A stretch of 64,000 bases of DNA from Methylomonas sp. 11b (GCF_000515215.1 NZ_KI911557.1:3901741-3965740); one strand, 5' to 3'. Positions 18,357 through 27,137 are shown, numbered from the stretch's first letter. The notes: generated by a model from the letters alone, not told the origin. Program-made: numbers and translations.

Positions 18357-18652
18357 GTAAAGCCGTCCAGCCTGTTTCGCTGAATATCCTGGATAAGGAA
18401 TACAAAATCGCCTGTGCCGCCGACGAAAAAGAGACTTTGATTAGCTCGGCGCGTGAGCTGGATAGGCAAATGCGTAAAATTCGCGACACCGGCAAGGTCA
18501 GCAGTACGGACCGCATCGCGGTACTGGCCGCTTTGAACTTGGCCCACGACTTGGTGGCATCCAATAAAACCGAAAGCGGTGGTGGCATCGACATATGTGC
18601 GCGTTTGGCGGATTTGCGTAACAAAATAGAAAACGTTTTGGAAAACCCGTAA
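18353..18652 (+). CDS. zapA: Cell division protein ZapA
   Basis: The 99-residue protein has the ZapA plan: an N-terminal beta/alpha globular part (VSLNILDKEYKIACAADEKE, LISSARELDRQMRKIRDTGK) and a C-terminal coiled coil (LADLRNKIENVLEN). The motif DRIAVLAALNLAHDL is typical. ZapA tetramers bundle FtsZ filaments. The 6S RNA gene follows, as in Escherichia coli and many relatives. Confidence 0.92.
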   Translation: MSKAVQPVSLNILDKEYKIACAADEKETLISSARELDRQMRKIRDTGKVSSTDRIAVLAALNLAHDLVASNKTESGGGIDICARLADLRNKIENVLENP

Positions 18653-18666
18653 ATCCCCGGTAGACT
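18638..18666 (+). promoter_or_regulatory. Sigma70-type promoter for 6S RNA
   Basis: TTGGAA at 18638-18643 and TAGACT at 18661-18666 are spaced by exactly 17 bases and lie just before the expected 5' end of 6S RNA. The -35 box falls inside the last codons of zapA. Confidence 0.55.
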
Positions 18667-18673
18667 ATAAGTC

Positions 18674-18853
18674 CAATCTCCTGCGGCGTTCGAGCAGTAC
18701 TGGGTGTTTCCTGAACCTGTTTTTACCCCGGAAACTTTTTGCCATTCATGGTGCGCATGCCTGTTTATTCAGGAAGCCTGATTGACTGGATTTGGTTTCC
18801 ACTTGAACCTTCGGTTCAAGGACGAAAGTATCAGACGGCGCAGGCGGGAGATC
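18674..18853 (+). ncRNA. ssrS: 6S RNA
   Basis: About 180 nt directly after zapA. The ends pair (AATCTCCTGC at 18675 with GCAGGCGGGAGAT near 18840-18852), which gives the terminal stem. The strongly conserved 3' segment CTTGAACCTTCGGTTCAAGG followed by a purine run and GGCGCAGGCGGGAGAT matches the 6S pattern. 6S RNA mimics an open promoter and sequesters the sigma70 holoenzyme in stationary phase. Position and both ends agree, so the call is strong. Confidence 0.87.
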
Positions 18854-19080
18854 TCTTGATTTTTCTTGTCTCGATTTCCTGTGCTCTTTCGATATTCCCC
18901 CACGTGTTTGTTGTTAGTCTGCTGGTAGCTCGCGCGCAGGGTGGTATAAGGCACGGTGACTATAATCGCGGCTCAAAATTCGGTTAGCTAGCGCTGTATT
19001 GACTAAGTCCGTCCCCCAGTATCTCTTGATAACATGCCCCTTTCCTTTTCGCTCCGCTGGACAACAACGATTACGCGATA
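18854..19080. other. Spacer between 6S RNA and the GspE-like gene
   Basis: About 225 bp with no supported gene. It holds a T-rich stretch after the 6S 3' end (ATCTCTTGATTTTTCTTG). The promoter of the next gene must lie here; no consensus stands out. Confidence 0.35.
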
Positions 19081-20979
19081 ATGAACATAAGCGACACGAA
19101 CACTGGCGATTCCGGTAAAAGCTTTACAGAAAACTTCTTGGGCCTATTGGTTGGTCAGGGCCTGATCGATGCGGAAAAACTGAAATACGCCTTGCGGGTG
19201 CAAAGCAAACTGGAGTCGCCAAAGCCGATTTTGTTGGTGCTTTGCGATCTGGGTTATGTCACTCACAACCAGCTGGTCGAGTTGTTTCGTAACCATCCGG
19301 TCAAAGTCAAATTAGGCCTGTTCTTGGTGGAGTTCGGGTACATCACCAACACCGACTTGGAACTGGCGCTGGCAGAGCAACAGCAGAAAGCAGGGCGCAA
19401 ACGCCTGGGCGAAATTCTGGTGGAACGCAATCTGATATCAGAAATGAAAATGCTCGAGGTTTTGGCCGATCTGATGGGCATTTCGGTTATCGATTTGAGT
19501 ACTGCCGTGATCGATCAGACGCTGATGACCAAGCCGATGTTGAAGTCCGCCAACAAGCATTGTTTTTTGCCTATCGAAAAGCAAGTGGACGGCGTATTGG
19601 TGGCTTTTGGTGATCCGCTGGATCAAAACGCCATCGAAATGGCCCGGCACGTCTTGGGTGCCGAGATCATTCCGGCGGTGGGGCGTTATTCGCAAATCAT
19701 GCGTTTTCTCCTCAATTACGAGCGCAACACCGGCACCGAAAAAGCAGCAGTGGGCGAGCAGTCGGCCGTCGCGGTTGCCAACCGGATCTTTGAAGACGCG
19801 ATACGCCAGGGAGCCAGCGACATCCATATCGAACCGCTGGAGCATAAGGTCAGGGTTCGGCAACGGATCGATGGCGTAATGGTGCACTACCGGGATTTTC
19901 CGATCGAAATCGCCCAGGCTTTGATTAGCCGGATCAAAGTAATGGCCGGCGCCGATATTGCCGAAAAGCGCCGGCATCAGGACGGTCGGGTCATGTATGA
20001 ACAGGCCAGCAGCAATCGCGTGATCGACATGCGCGCTTCGTTTTTCAGTACCATAAACGGCGAAAAAATCGTGTTGCGGCTATTGAACCGCAAGACAGAA
20101 TTGCTGGACATACACGAAGTGGGCATGGCGCCTTTGATGCTGGAACGCTTTATTCAAGATTCGCTGGACGTGCCGACCGGCGTTATCATCATCACCGGAC
20201 CGACCGGTTCGGGTAAAACCACGACGCTGTATAGCGCAGTGGATTATCTGAACGCCCCGGAAGTCAGCATCGTTACCGCCGAAGACCCTGTCGAATACGT
20301 GATTGACGGCGTGGCGCAATGTTCGATCAACCCGAAGATCAATCTGACTTACGAAGAAACCCTGCGCCACATCGTGCGTCAGGACCCGGACATCATCGTA
20401 CTCGGCGAAATTCGCGATAAGTTTTCTGCGGACACCGCGATCCAGGCGGCCCTGACCGGCCATAAAGTGTTGACCACATTTCACACCGAGGACAGCATAG
20501 GCGGCCTGCTGCGGCTGTTGAACATGGAAATCGAGGCTTTTCTGATTTCTTCGACCGTGGTATCGGTAGTTGCCCAGCGCCTGTTGCGCCGGGTGTGCCG
20601 GCATTGTGCCGAACCGTTCAAGCCCGATCCGGCTTTGCTGCGTCGGCTGAATGTGACGCCTGATGACATTGCCGGCGCTCAATTTGTGTTGGGCAAAGGC
20701 TGCGAAAAGTGCCGTTTTACCGGATACTCCGGCCGGGTATGCGTGTTCGAACTGTTGTCGATGAACGAATTGGTCAAAGATGCGATATTGCAGCGTAAAA
20801 CCTCCTACGAAATCCGTCGGGTTAGCCTGGAGACGGCGGGCTTGGTTACCCTGGTCGAGGATGGTTTGGTAAAGGCCGCCGCCGGCGCAACTTCGCTACA
20901 GGAAGTGATCCGCAATCTGCCGCGTTTTGGAAAACCCCGTCCTCTTTACGAGCTGCGCCGTTTGTTGGGCAGTCGATGA
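19081..20979 (+). CDS. GspE/PilB-family secretion or pilus ATPase with MshEN-like N-terminus
   Basis: The protein has 632 residues. The N-terminal ~190 residues carry two MshEN-like repeats (KLGLFLVEFGYITNTDLELA and RLGEILVERNLISEMKML), a module that in MshE binds c-di-GMP. The ATPase core follows with Walker A (ITGPTGSGKTTTLYS), an Asp box (EDPVEYVIDG), Walker B (IIVLGEIRD) and a His box (TGHKVLTTFHTED). A four-Cys zinc site is present (CRRVCRHC and CEKC). Such ATPases drive assembly of type II secretion pseudopili or type IV pili. No GspF, GspG or pil gene is adjacent, so the partner machine is elsewhere. It is followed after 17 bp by an HDOD gene. Confidence 0.88.
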   Translation: MNISDTNTGDSGKSFTENFLGLLVGQGLIDAEKLKYALRVQSKLESPKPILLVLCDLGYVTHNQLVELFRNHPVKVKLGLFLVEFGYITNTDLELALAEQQQKAGRKRLGEILVERNLISEMKMLEVLADLMGISVIDLSTAVIDQTLMTKPMLKSANKHCFLPIEKQVDGVLVAFGDPLDQNAIEMARHVLGAEIIPAVGRYSQIMRFLLNYERNTGTEKAAVGEQSAVAVANRIFEDAIRQGASDIHIEPLEHKVRVRQRIDGVMVHYRDFPIEIAQALISRIKVMAGADIAEKRRHQDGRVMYEQASSNRVIDMRASFFSTINGEKIVLRLLNRKTELLDIHEVGMAPLMLERFIQDSLDVPTGVIIITGPTGSGKTTTLYSAVDYLNAPEVSIVTAEDPVEYVIDGVAQCSINPKINLTYEETLRHIVRQDPDIIVLGEIRDKFSADTAIQAALTGHKVLTTFHTEDSIGGLLRLLNMEIEAFLISSTVVSVVAQRLLRRVCRHCAEPFKPDPALLRRLNVTPDDIAGAQFVLGKGCEKCRFTGYSGRVCVFELLSMNELVKDAILQRKTSYEIRRVSLETAGLVTLVEDGLVKAAAGATSLQEVIRNLPRFGKPRPLYELRRLLGSR

Positions 20980-20996
20980 ACGAATAAAACAATCCT

Positions 20997-21833
20997 ATGA
21001 GTGAAAAAACGCTTTCCGAATTAATAGACGAGGCCATTACCTCGGGGGCCAGCGCCTTGCCGGTATTTCCGCGGGCGATAACCGAGCTGCGTTTGGCCTT
21101 GCAAGACGAAAATAGATCGCTGGACGCGATTGCTAAACAATTGGCCATGGACGCCAGTTTGGCCAGCCAGATTTTGCGCGTTGCCAACTCGTCATTCTAT
21201 GCAGGTTTGGGATCGATCAACACGGTCAAGGACGCTCTCGTCCGCTTGGGTTTGCCGCGCATCGTCCAGATTGCCACCTTGGTCATGCAGAAAGGCTTGT
21301 TCGCGGCAAAAGATGCCGCAACTCAGCAATACATGGTCAAACTTTGGCAGCATAGCGTCGCGGTAGCCTTGGGCGCCGAATGGCTGGCCAAGCGTTTGTC
21401 GTTCCACACGATAGCGGAAGAAGCCTTTATGGCCGGCCTGTTTCACGATATTGGCGAACTGTTGCTGCTGCGCTGCCTCGAAGATCTGGCGGCCAAGGAC
21501 CCCAACCTAAATTTACCCGCCAATTTGCAACGAGAACTGATAATCCGCCAGCACGAGAGCAAAGGCGCATGGTTGCTGCAAGAATGGAATTTACCGGAAA
21601 CCTATCGTACGGTTGCCGCCAACCATCATCAGCCGGCCACCGAACATACCGGCACGGTGGAATTGTTGGTGCGAGTAGCCGACATGGTGGCCTACAAGCT
21701 GGGTATTGCGCCTCGGCCGCAGCCCGATCTGGTGATCTCCAGCAGCGAGGAAGCCGGTCGGCTCGGCCTATCGGAGATTATGCTGGCCGAATTGGAAATT
21801 GCGCTGGAAGATTCGCTGGCCTTGTCTGTCTGA
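20997..21833 (+). CDS. HDOD domain protein
   Basis: The product has 278 residues and is almost entirely an HDOD domain. Typical pieces are LPVFPRAITELRLAL, MDASLASQILRVANSSFYAG, IVQIATLVMQKGLF and EEAFMAGLFHDIGELLLL. HDOD proteins are degenerate relatives of HD phosphohydrolases. Most are signalling adaptors in c-di-GMP, motility or stress control. The 17-bp gap to the GspE-like gene suggests one transcript, so it may report on or tune the ATPase. Confidence 0.88.
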   Translation: MSEKTLSELIDEAITSGASALPVFPRAITELRLALQDENRSLDAIAKQLAMDASLASQILRVANSSFYAGLGSINTVKDALVRLGLPRIVQIATLVMQKGLFAAKDAATQQYMVKLWQHSVAVALGAEWLAKRLSFHTIAEEAFMAGLFHDIGELLLLRCLEDLAAKDPNLNLPANLQRELIIRQHESKGAWLLQEWNLPETYRTVAANHHQPATEHTGTVELLVRVADMVAYKLGIAPRPQPDLVISSSEEAGRLGLSEIMLAELEIALEDSLALSV

Positions 21834-21998
21834 CGCGCCAACCCCAGTCATACACCTGTGATGCGGGGCAACCCTGCTGGTACCGCTTCCTAATACCGGG
21901 TCGACCAATTGCCGTCGCTAAAACGCAAGGCTTTGCTTTAGAATGGCTGTCAGCCGGCATGGCCGCTTTCCCAAACTTTGCACAATCACGTTGGAACA

Positions 21999-23528
21999 AT
22001 GACCATCGAATTTCTGATCAATTTTCTGATTCTGTTGCTCGGCACTCTGGCCGCCGGGTTTTTGGCTTACCGCTCGTTTCAAAAGCGCCGGATCCAGCTC
22101 GGAGCGGAACCGACTTTGCCGCAGTATTTTATCCGGCGCGGCACTTACTGGAGCGGAGTTGCCCTTTACTGCGCGTTAATGGCCGTTTTGTTCTACTTGC
22201 TGACCTGGCAGTGGCTGCCGTTGGAGCCGCTGGTAACCTTGATTGTTAGCCATCTACGCGCTGGCGAGCTGGTGAATCTGCTCTTCGGTTTGGATGGCAA
22301 TAAACTGTTGCCGCTGATTGCTGCCGGCATCATGTTATTTTTCGTCGCCTGGGAAAGCCCGTTTAACCCCTTGCTAATTTTACGCGACAGCATTCACGAC
22401 GCCTTTGCCATTCCGACTAAAGCGGTCGAAGTGTATAACGCGCTGATCAAATCCAGGCTGTCGGCGGTTGACGATAAAATAAAAGCCCAAATCGCCGATC
22501 GGCTGTTGGTGCAAAGCATCGACGCCGGCGATTTCGATAAATCCGGCGCCACGGTCGAATACAAATGGGCCCATAACAGCCTGCTGTTCGACCAGATTCA
22601 ACATTACGCCGACCAATCCTCTTACCGACGCTTGTTCAGCGAGCCTTCGCTGAAATGGGGCGAAATCTGCATTTCCTATAATGCAATGTCGGAAAAAGTG
22701 AATATTTGGAAAGAAGCCGAACCGCATTACACCAAGACCGTCAACTTGCTAAAGGACTTGGACCGACTGACCAGTCTGCTGTGCCGATTGCTGGCGGCGG
22801 CGGTGGTATTCGGCAGCCCCAGCGAAAACGACATGTGGGAGACGGTCAGAAAGCTCGGCGGTAATGTGCACGAAGCGCGCTTGAAGCACACCTATAAATA
22901 CTTGCTGATATTCGCTGCGGCGACGGCGTTTGGCGTGATTTTGGGGCGCGAAGTGTCGGTGGCTCTGCACAATGTATTTTTGTTTCCGGATAAACCGTTG
23001 CCGCACTTTAGCTATACCACCTTGCGCTGGATAGCCTATTCGATCGCGATTTACGTGGTGCCGATCACGCTGGTTTTCGCTTTGCGCAGCGTCGCATTCC
23101 GGCATCAACAGGAACCCGCCGAGCATAATTACGGCTTCTACATGGCAATCATGTTCGTCTGCTTCCTGGTCAGTACCACCATCTCGACATTTATTCTGGA
23201 GTTAACCTTTTATCGCCGGGATGATTTTAATTTCCTGGACAGTTTCCTCGACCATGCCCGCTGGGGGATTATGCCGGCGCTGATTTGCGGTTTCGTCGCC
23301 TACCGGATGGACGCGCCGGCCAGCGAATCCGAAGCCTTGAGCAAAACCATTCTGTCCGCCGTGTTGGGCTTTCTGGCCTGGGGCGGGATTGCGGTGATTT
23401 TCATGCTGTATGCGACGGACGATTTGGCAATTGAGAAATTGAATTTGCGGTTTACCTTGGTGGGGACGGCGTTTTTTGTTTCTGGTTTGTTGGGGGCGGC
23501 GGCGCGGTTTAAGACGGCTAGTGATTAG
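21999..23528 (+). CDS. Polytopic membrane protein, family not recognised
   Basis: I place the start at ATG 21999, which gives about 509 residues beginning MTIEFLINFLILLLGTLAAG. Two helices lie near the N-terminus, and a charged soluble stretch follows (about 110-290, including DSIHDAFAIPTKAVEVYNAL). About six further helices follow, e.g. YLLIFAAATAFGVILG, WIAYSIAIYVVPITLVF and YMAIMFVCFLVSTTISTF. I see no motif of a known transporter or enzyme. The soluble loop with WxEAEPHYTKTVNLLKDLDR may form a sensor or binding domain. It has no operon partner. Confidence 0.75.
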   Translation: MTIEFLINFLILLLGTLAAGFLAYRSFQKRRIQLGAEPTLPQYFIRRGTYWSGVALYCALMAVLFYLLTWQWLPLEPLVTLIVSHLRAGELVNLLFGLDGNKLLPLIAAGIMLFFVAWESPFNPLLILRDSIHDAFAIPTKAVEVYNALIKSRLSAVDDKIKAQIADRLLVQSIDAGDFDKSGATVEYKWAHNSLLFDQIQHYADQSSYRRLFSEPSLKWGEICISYNAMSEKVNIWKEAEPHYTKTVNLLKDLDRLTSLLCRLLAAAVVFGSPSENDMWETVRKLGGNVHEARLKHTYKYLLIFAAATAFGVILGREVSVALHNVFLFPDKPLPHFSYTTLRWIAYSIAIYVVPITLVFALRSVAFRHQQEPAEHNYGFYMAIMFVCFLVSTTISTFILELTFYRRDDFNFLDSFLDHARWGIMPALICGFVAYRMDAPASESEALSKTILSAVLGFLAWGGIAVIFMLYATDDLAIEKLNLRFTLVGTAFFVSGLLGAAARFKTASD

Positions 23529-23530
23529 AT

Positions 23531-23817
23531 TGGATTTGTCGGGTGGGCGCGTGGTTGAAGTTTATGTGTCGCTGGCGCGACGGCTGGTTTTAATGTCGGG
23601 TCTCGGCCCGACAGCCGAGTAACTTTTCTTTGTTTGGCCAAAGAAAAGTCACCAAAAGAAACGCCACCCGGATGCCGCTTTGATCCTGCGCTCCAGAGCT
23701 TTTATCGAGGGTCGACAGAAGGGGCTTCCCAGTCCCTCCGCCGACGTGCGCATCCCTGCCGCACCCCTTCGGGCTATTCTCGATAAAAGCTCCGGTGCTC
23801 GGCGCGGCATACGGGAG
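23531..23817 (+). repeat. Structured multi-hairpin repeat, copy 1
   Basis: About 290 bp carrying successive inverted repeats: 23568-23581 (GTCGC/GCGAC), 23595-23612 (GTCGGG/CCCGAC), 23623-23648 (CTTTTCTTTG/CAAAGAAAAG) and a long outer stem with arms 23696-23709 and 23779-23792 (GAGCTTTTATCGAG, perfect). Two further hairpins lie inside the outer stem. A second copy lies inverted at 25081-25373, and the stems differ by paired changes. Confidence 0.85.
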
Positions 23818-23861
23818 AACCCCCCGCGCGAAATCCGACAGCTTATTATTTACAAAGTTTT

Positions 23862-23936
23862 GTAGGGTGCATTAGCGGTAGCGTAATGCGCCGAATGATT
23901 TAAAGCCAACATTCGGCGAAATACGGCTCGCCCTAC
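23862..23936. repeat. Dispersed palindromic repeat (REP-like)
   Basis: The outer ends GTAGGG (23862) and CCCTAC (23931) pair. Inside, CGCCGAATG (23889-23897) pairs perfectly with CATTCGGCG (23910-23918). The unit has no coding potential and resembles the short extragenic repeats elsewhere in the window. Confidence 0.7.
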
Positions 23937-24065
23937 GTATTGCAACTTATGGCCTTAAAATTGTGCCTTACGGCCCTAATCTATGGACCTTCTCCAGTTG
24001 ATGCGTAACGCTCAGATTAATCGGAGGCAAAAGTATAGCTTTTGGAGTCCGAGTTGAATAGTTAG

Positions 24066-24872
24066 TTAGAACAGCCCCTTAACAGAGGAGGCAAACCCGA
24101 TGCACCCAATCAGAAATACGGCTACTCCCCAAGCCCAATGCTCTTTTGCGAGTTCAAGAAGGATTGATGGGTGTAGGCCGCTGACCTCCAGCCAAGACGA
24201 GTTTGTCTTTAGTGAGCCATCAAGAACACGCTCAAGTATGTTGGACATGACATCAACTTTCCGCAAGGTTGATTGATGTAATTTAATAAATTCTTTGTTT
24301 TCGAATGCTGCAGCCTCCTCTTTTCCGTTAAGAAGGTCTTTGGCTGTTATTTTGTTGAGATCCAAAAGACTATGGAGTCGTCCATTGCTCCCATGAGAAA
24401 TGTAGGCAACGCCATAGAGTGATATGAGTTCGCGCGCCAAATCGATTTTTCTTCGATCATCAATGATGTATGGATTCCCTCCAAGAACTTTATAGCGGTG
24501 TTCTATAGCCTGGAATCCGTAGTTGATATCTCGCATGTTCCAGTGGATGAAGTTACTAATGCTTTGAGACTTCAAATAGTCAAAGTACTCATCAAGCATA
24601 CTTCGCTCTAGGTCGTCGTATTTCTCCGGGATTTCAGCGAAGGCTACATGCTGCTGTTCGGCACTCTTATGAATAGAGAATGAGTGTGTTTGCCCAGTGG
24701 AGAAGTTGCGTATTGCAATTGACGTAATTCTGGGTGTATGTCCGTCCTTGATGTCGTAGAAGGACTCGCAAGAGTAGTGAATTACGAAATGTAGTTCTCG
24801 TTTCTCATCGATCTCCGCAAGGCGCTTTTGGGCCTCACGGCGGCGTTTTAGCTTTGTTAGTTCTTTTCCCAT
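24066..24872 (-). CDS. Unknown protein with possible exonuclease-like fold and C-terminal membrane helix
   Basis: The protein has 268 residues and is encoded by DNA clearly richer in A+T than its neighbours. The N-terminus is a basic coiled segment (KELTKLKRRREAQKRLAE). The middle has a pattern that could be an RNase H/DEDD-type exonuclease fold: LHFVIHYSCESFYDI, ITSIAIRNFSTGQTHSF, then FIHWNMRDINYGFQAIEHRY and KIDLARELISLYG, with acidic residues at plausible sites. This is a weak guess from pattern only. The last 20 residues form one hydrophobic helix (GVAVFLIGCIGFASSV). It stands alone between two inverted structured repeats, which suggests acquired DNA. A membrane-tethered effector is one possibility. 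Confidence 0.6.
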   Translation of the reverse strand: MGKELTKLKRRREAQKRLAEIDEKRELHFVIHYSCESFYDIKDGHTPRITSIAIRNFSTGQTHSFSIHKSAEQQHVAFAEIPEKYDDLERSMLDEYFDYLKSQSISNFIHWNMRDINYGFQAIEHRYKVLGGNPYIIDDRRKIDLARELISLYGVAYISHGSNGRLHSLLDLNKITAKDLLNGKEEAAAFENKEFIKLHQSTLRKVDVMSNILERVLDGSLKTNSSWLEVSGLHPSILLELAKEHWAWGVAVFLIGCIGFASSVKGLF

Positions 24873-25080
24873 ATGCTGAATGCAGTTGATCTAACAAGTA
24901 ATTTTATGTTTCTGTATATTTTCCCAAATCAGATGATAGCTGATTTCCGTTAATTTGGTGAAAGTTTGGCCGGCAACGCGTTTCTACTCGTCAATTCAGT
25001 ATGGATACTAATAGAGAGTTGTCTGGAACTACATTGAAAAGTGATTCGACTTGGTTTGACCTGCGATTTTGGGACGGGTT
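24873..25080. other. AT-rich spacer upstream of the unknown gene
   Basis: About 200 bp, A+T rich, with the likely promoter of the gene at 24066-24872. It contains an ATCAGATGATAGCTGAT inverted repeat near 24930. No coding frame is convincing. Confidence 0.4.
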
Positions 25081-25373
25081 AGTCCCGCATGCCGCGCCGA
25101 GCACCGGAGCTTTTGAACGGAACAGCCCGTTAGGGGCGCCGCAGGGATGCGGCGCGTTGCCGAAGGGGCAGGAAGCCCCTTTCGGCAACCCCGTTCAAAA
25201 GCTTCGGAGCGCAGGGAATAGGCGGCATCCGGGTGTCTTTTCTTTTGGATACTTTTCTTTGGACAAGCAAAGAAAAGTATCGCGGTTGTCGGTCCGCGAA
25301 CCGACATTAAACTTAGCCGTCGCGATAGCGACACTTTAACCCGCGTGGGCACAAAAACCCTTGCCCACCCTAC
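25081..25373 (-). repeat. Structured multi-hairpin repeat, copy 2 (inverted)
   Basis: Inverted relative to copy 1. The outer stem arms are 25108-25120 (AGCTTTTGAACGG) and 25191-25203 (CCGTTCAAAAGCT). Inside are a strong GTTGCCGAA/TTCGGCAAC hairpin with GGGGC/GCCCC and a GCGCCGCA/TGCGGCGC hairpin. Further out are 25251-25278 (ACTTTTCTTTG/CAAAGAAAAGT), 25288-25305 (GTCGGT/ACCGAC on the repeat's own strand) and 25319-25332 (GTCGC/GCGAC). A last GTGGGC/GCCCAC hairpin lies at 25345-25368. Confidence 0.85.
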
Positions 25374-25417
25374 GCCCAGCAAAGATGACGACCAATTTAG
25401 AATGACCTTAACAAAGC

Positions 25418-26380
25418 CTAAACGTTATACGGCGTAGAAATCCAATCCCTCAACACCGCCTCATCCCGTTCCGGCAAATAAGCAAAATCCCCGGAAATAT
25501 CCTTATAAACCGACTCAGCGCTATAGGTAGAAACCAACTTACCCTTGACCATGTAAAAAAACCAGGCAAACGGATAGCCGGCCTGACGGTCAAACCGACT
25601 CAACACATTACTCAATGCACTACCTTTTTTTCCGGCAAAGTCTTCCAGATGCGGCAGGTTGTTTTTGTGGGTGTTGACGATTTCCACGTTGACGATTTGT
25701 TCGCCAAAGCGGCCGGTATGGCGGTAAGGACGGATGATCCAATCTTCGGACATGCTGTGTTTTTGGCCGGCGCTGCTGCGGTTCCAGTCTTCCATGAAGC
25801 GTTGTACCGGGTGTTCACCGGGATGGCGCTCGTTAATGACTTCCATGAACAGCTTGACATCGGTTTTGCGCCGGTAGGTATACCTTGAATGCCCAAAGCC
25901 GAAGCTCTCGATGCAAAAGGGTTGCAGCGGGTCGATGAATTCTTCCAAATCGTCGGGCGGATTGTTTTCGTCTACCAGCATCCGGTCCGAAACCTCGTGG
26001 GTTTTATCAATTTCGATCAGCGTGAAATCTTCGGCTTTAGTGCCGGTCTGCACCACAAAGTACAGGGTCTTACCGGTCTGTTTGGTGGCGATCAGCTTTT
26101 GTTCCAGCGTGTAATCGATCAGGGTTTGCAGGTTTTGCCCGCATTCCAGATAGGTGCGCTCCACCCATTCGATCAAGTCGTTGGCGATGCGTTTGCCGTC
26201 CATGTCCACCACGCCGCCCAGCCGGTACCATTCGTCGCCGGTTAAGGCCAGGCGGATGGGGTGGTCGGGTATCAGCGCCTGTAGTTTGCTGAGCAGCAAA
26301 TCGTCGGTTTGACCGGGGATGATTTTTTTACAGCAATCGGTAATGTCTTGTCCGGCAAGATTGAGTCGTGATTCAGTCAT
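25418..26380 (-). CDS. Nif-linked protein, family not recognised
   Basis: The product has 320 residues, predicted soluble. I do not recognise the family. Visible features are a Cys pair near the N-terminus (DITDCCKKIIPG), a central acidic segment (VDENNPPDDLEEFIDPLQPF), the pattern SFGFGHSRYTYRRKTD and a C-terminal WFFYMVKGKLVSTY. It overlaps the LRV iron-sulfur gene upstream by eight bases and is the last gene of the run that begins at nifH, so co-expression with nitrogenase is likely. An accessory role in nitrogenase assembly or protection is inference from position only. Confidence 0.7.
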   Translation of the reverse strand: MTESRLNLAGQDITDCCKKIIPGQTDDLLLSKLQALIPDHPIRLALTGDEWYRLGGVVDMDGKRIANDLIEWVERTYLECGQNLQTLIDYTLEQKLIATKQTGKTLYFVVQTGTKAEDFTLIEIDKTHEVSDRMLVDENNPPDDLEEFIDPLQPFCIESFGFGHSRYTYRRKTDVKLFMEVINERHPGEHPVQRFMEDWNRSSAGQKHSMSEDWIIRPYRHTGRFGEQIVNVEIVNTHKNNLPHLEDFAGKKGSALSNVLSRFDRQAGYPFAWFFYMVKGKLVSTYSAESVYKDISGDFAYLPERDEAVLRDWISTPYNV

Positions 26381-27137
26381 GATCGGCTTCAGGAGTGGAG
26401 TTTGAATTTAAGCGTTGCTGCACGAGTTCGCGGACATCCGGTTCCGGATCGTCGGCTAGTCCGGCCAAATGCGCGGGATCGACCTTTAATGCCGCAGTGT
26501 AGCGCACTACCCAGTCGCTGTCGTTTAACAGCATGGTGGCGTCTTCCGGGGCCATGCGTTCCGCGACGATGCGGCGCACGTCCGGCGAGCGGTCATTGGC
26601 CATCAGCCCCAAGCTGACTTCCGGCAGCCTTTCGGCTACGCGTTTGCGTACTTGTAAGTCTTCGTCTTTGATGAAACGGAACAAGCGGCCTGGCGCCAAG
26701 CGTTTGGCTACCATTAAGCGCACGATATAGTCGGGATCGTCAGCCAGCAATTCCAATTGTTCGAGGTCGATGCGGTCCGCTACCGTCATGCGTACTTCGC
26801 GGTCCGGGTCGTCGATCAAGGCGCTTAATTGCTGGGCCGGCAGCCGAAAAGCCACGGCGCGGCGTACCACTTCGTCTTCGTCAGTGATTAGCGCCGACAA
26901 GGCTTTTAGCGGTGCGTAACGCACGGCGATGGCGCGGCGTTCCCAGAAAGGATCTTGCAGATAATGCGCGGCATAGGCCGGATTAACCCGAAAGAAGCGG
27001 TCGATTTGCCGGCCGCTATTAATGAAGACGCAGGTATCGCCGGGCATGCACCGGCCCATCAGCAGGGTTTTCCCCCGGAATGGGCAGAGGCTGCAATCGG
27101 CGACGGGCAGGGTAACAGGGCTGTCTTGTTCCGCCAT
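26373..27137 (-). CDS. LRV (leucine-rich repeat variant) [4Fe-4S] protein
   Basis: This 254-residue protein begins with a cysteine cluster (CSLCPFRG and GRCMPGDTC) that can hold a [4Fe-4S] centre. It continues with about seven or eight helical repeats of roughly 24 residues (DEDEVVRRAVAFRLPAQQLS, DPDREVRMTVADRIDLEQLE, DPDYIVRLMVAKRLAPGRLF and so on). That is the plan of the Azotobacter vinelandii LRV protein, which is also linked to nif genes. The repeats form a right-handed superhelix that probably binds a partner protein. Its biochemical role in nitrogen fixation is not established. Confidence 0.85.
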   Translation of the reverse strand: MAEQDSPVTLPVADCSLCPFRGKTLLMGRCMPGDTCVFINSGRQIDRFFRVNPAYAAHYLQDPFWERRAIAVRYAPLKALSALITDEDEVVRRAVAFRLPAQQLSALIDDPDREVRMTVADRIDLEQLELLADDPDYIVRLMVAKRLAPGRLFRFIKDEDLQVRKRVAERLPEVSLGLMANDRSPDVRRIVAERMAPEDATMLLNDSDWVVRYTAALKVDPAHLAGLADDPEPDVRELVQQRLNSNSTPEADHD

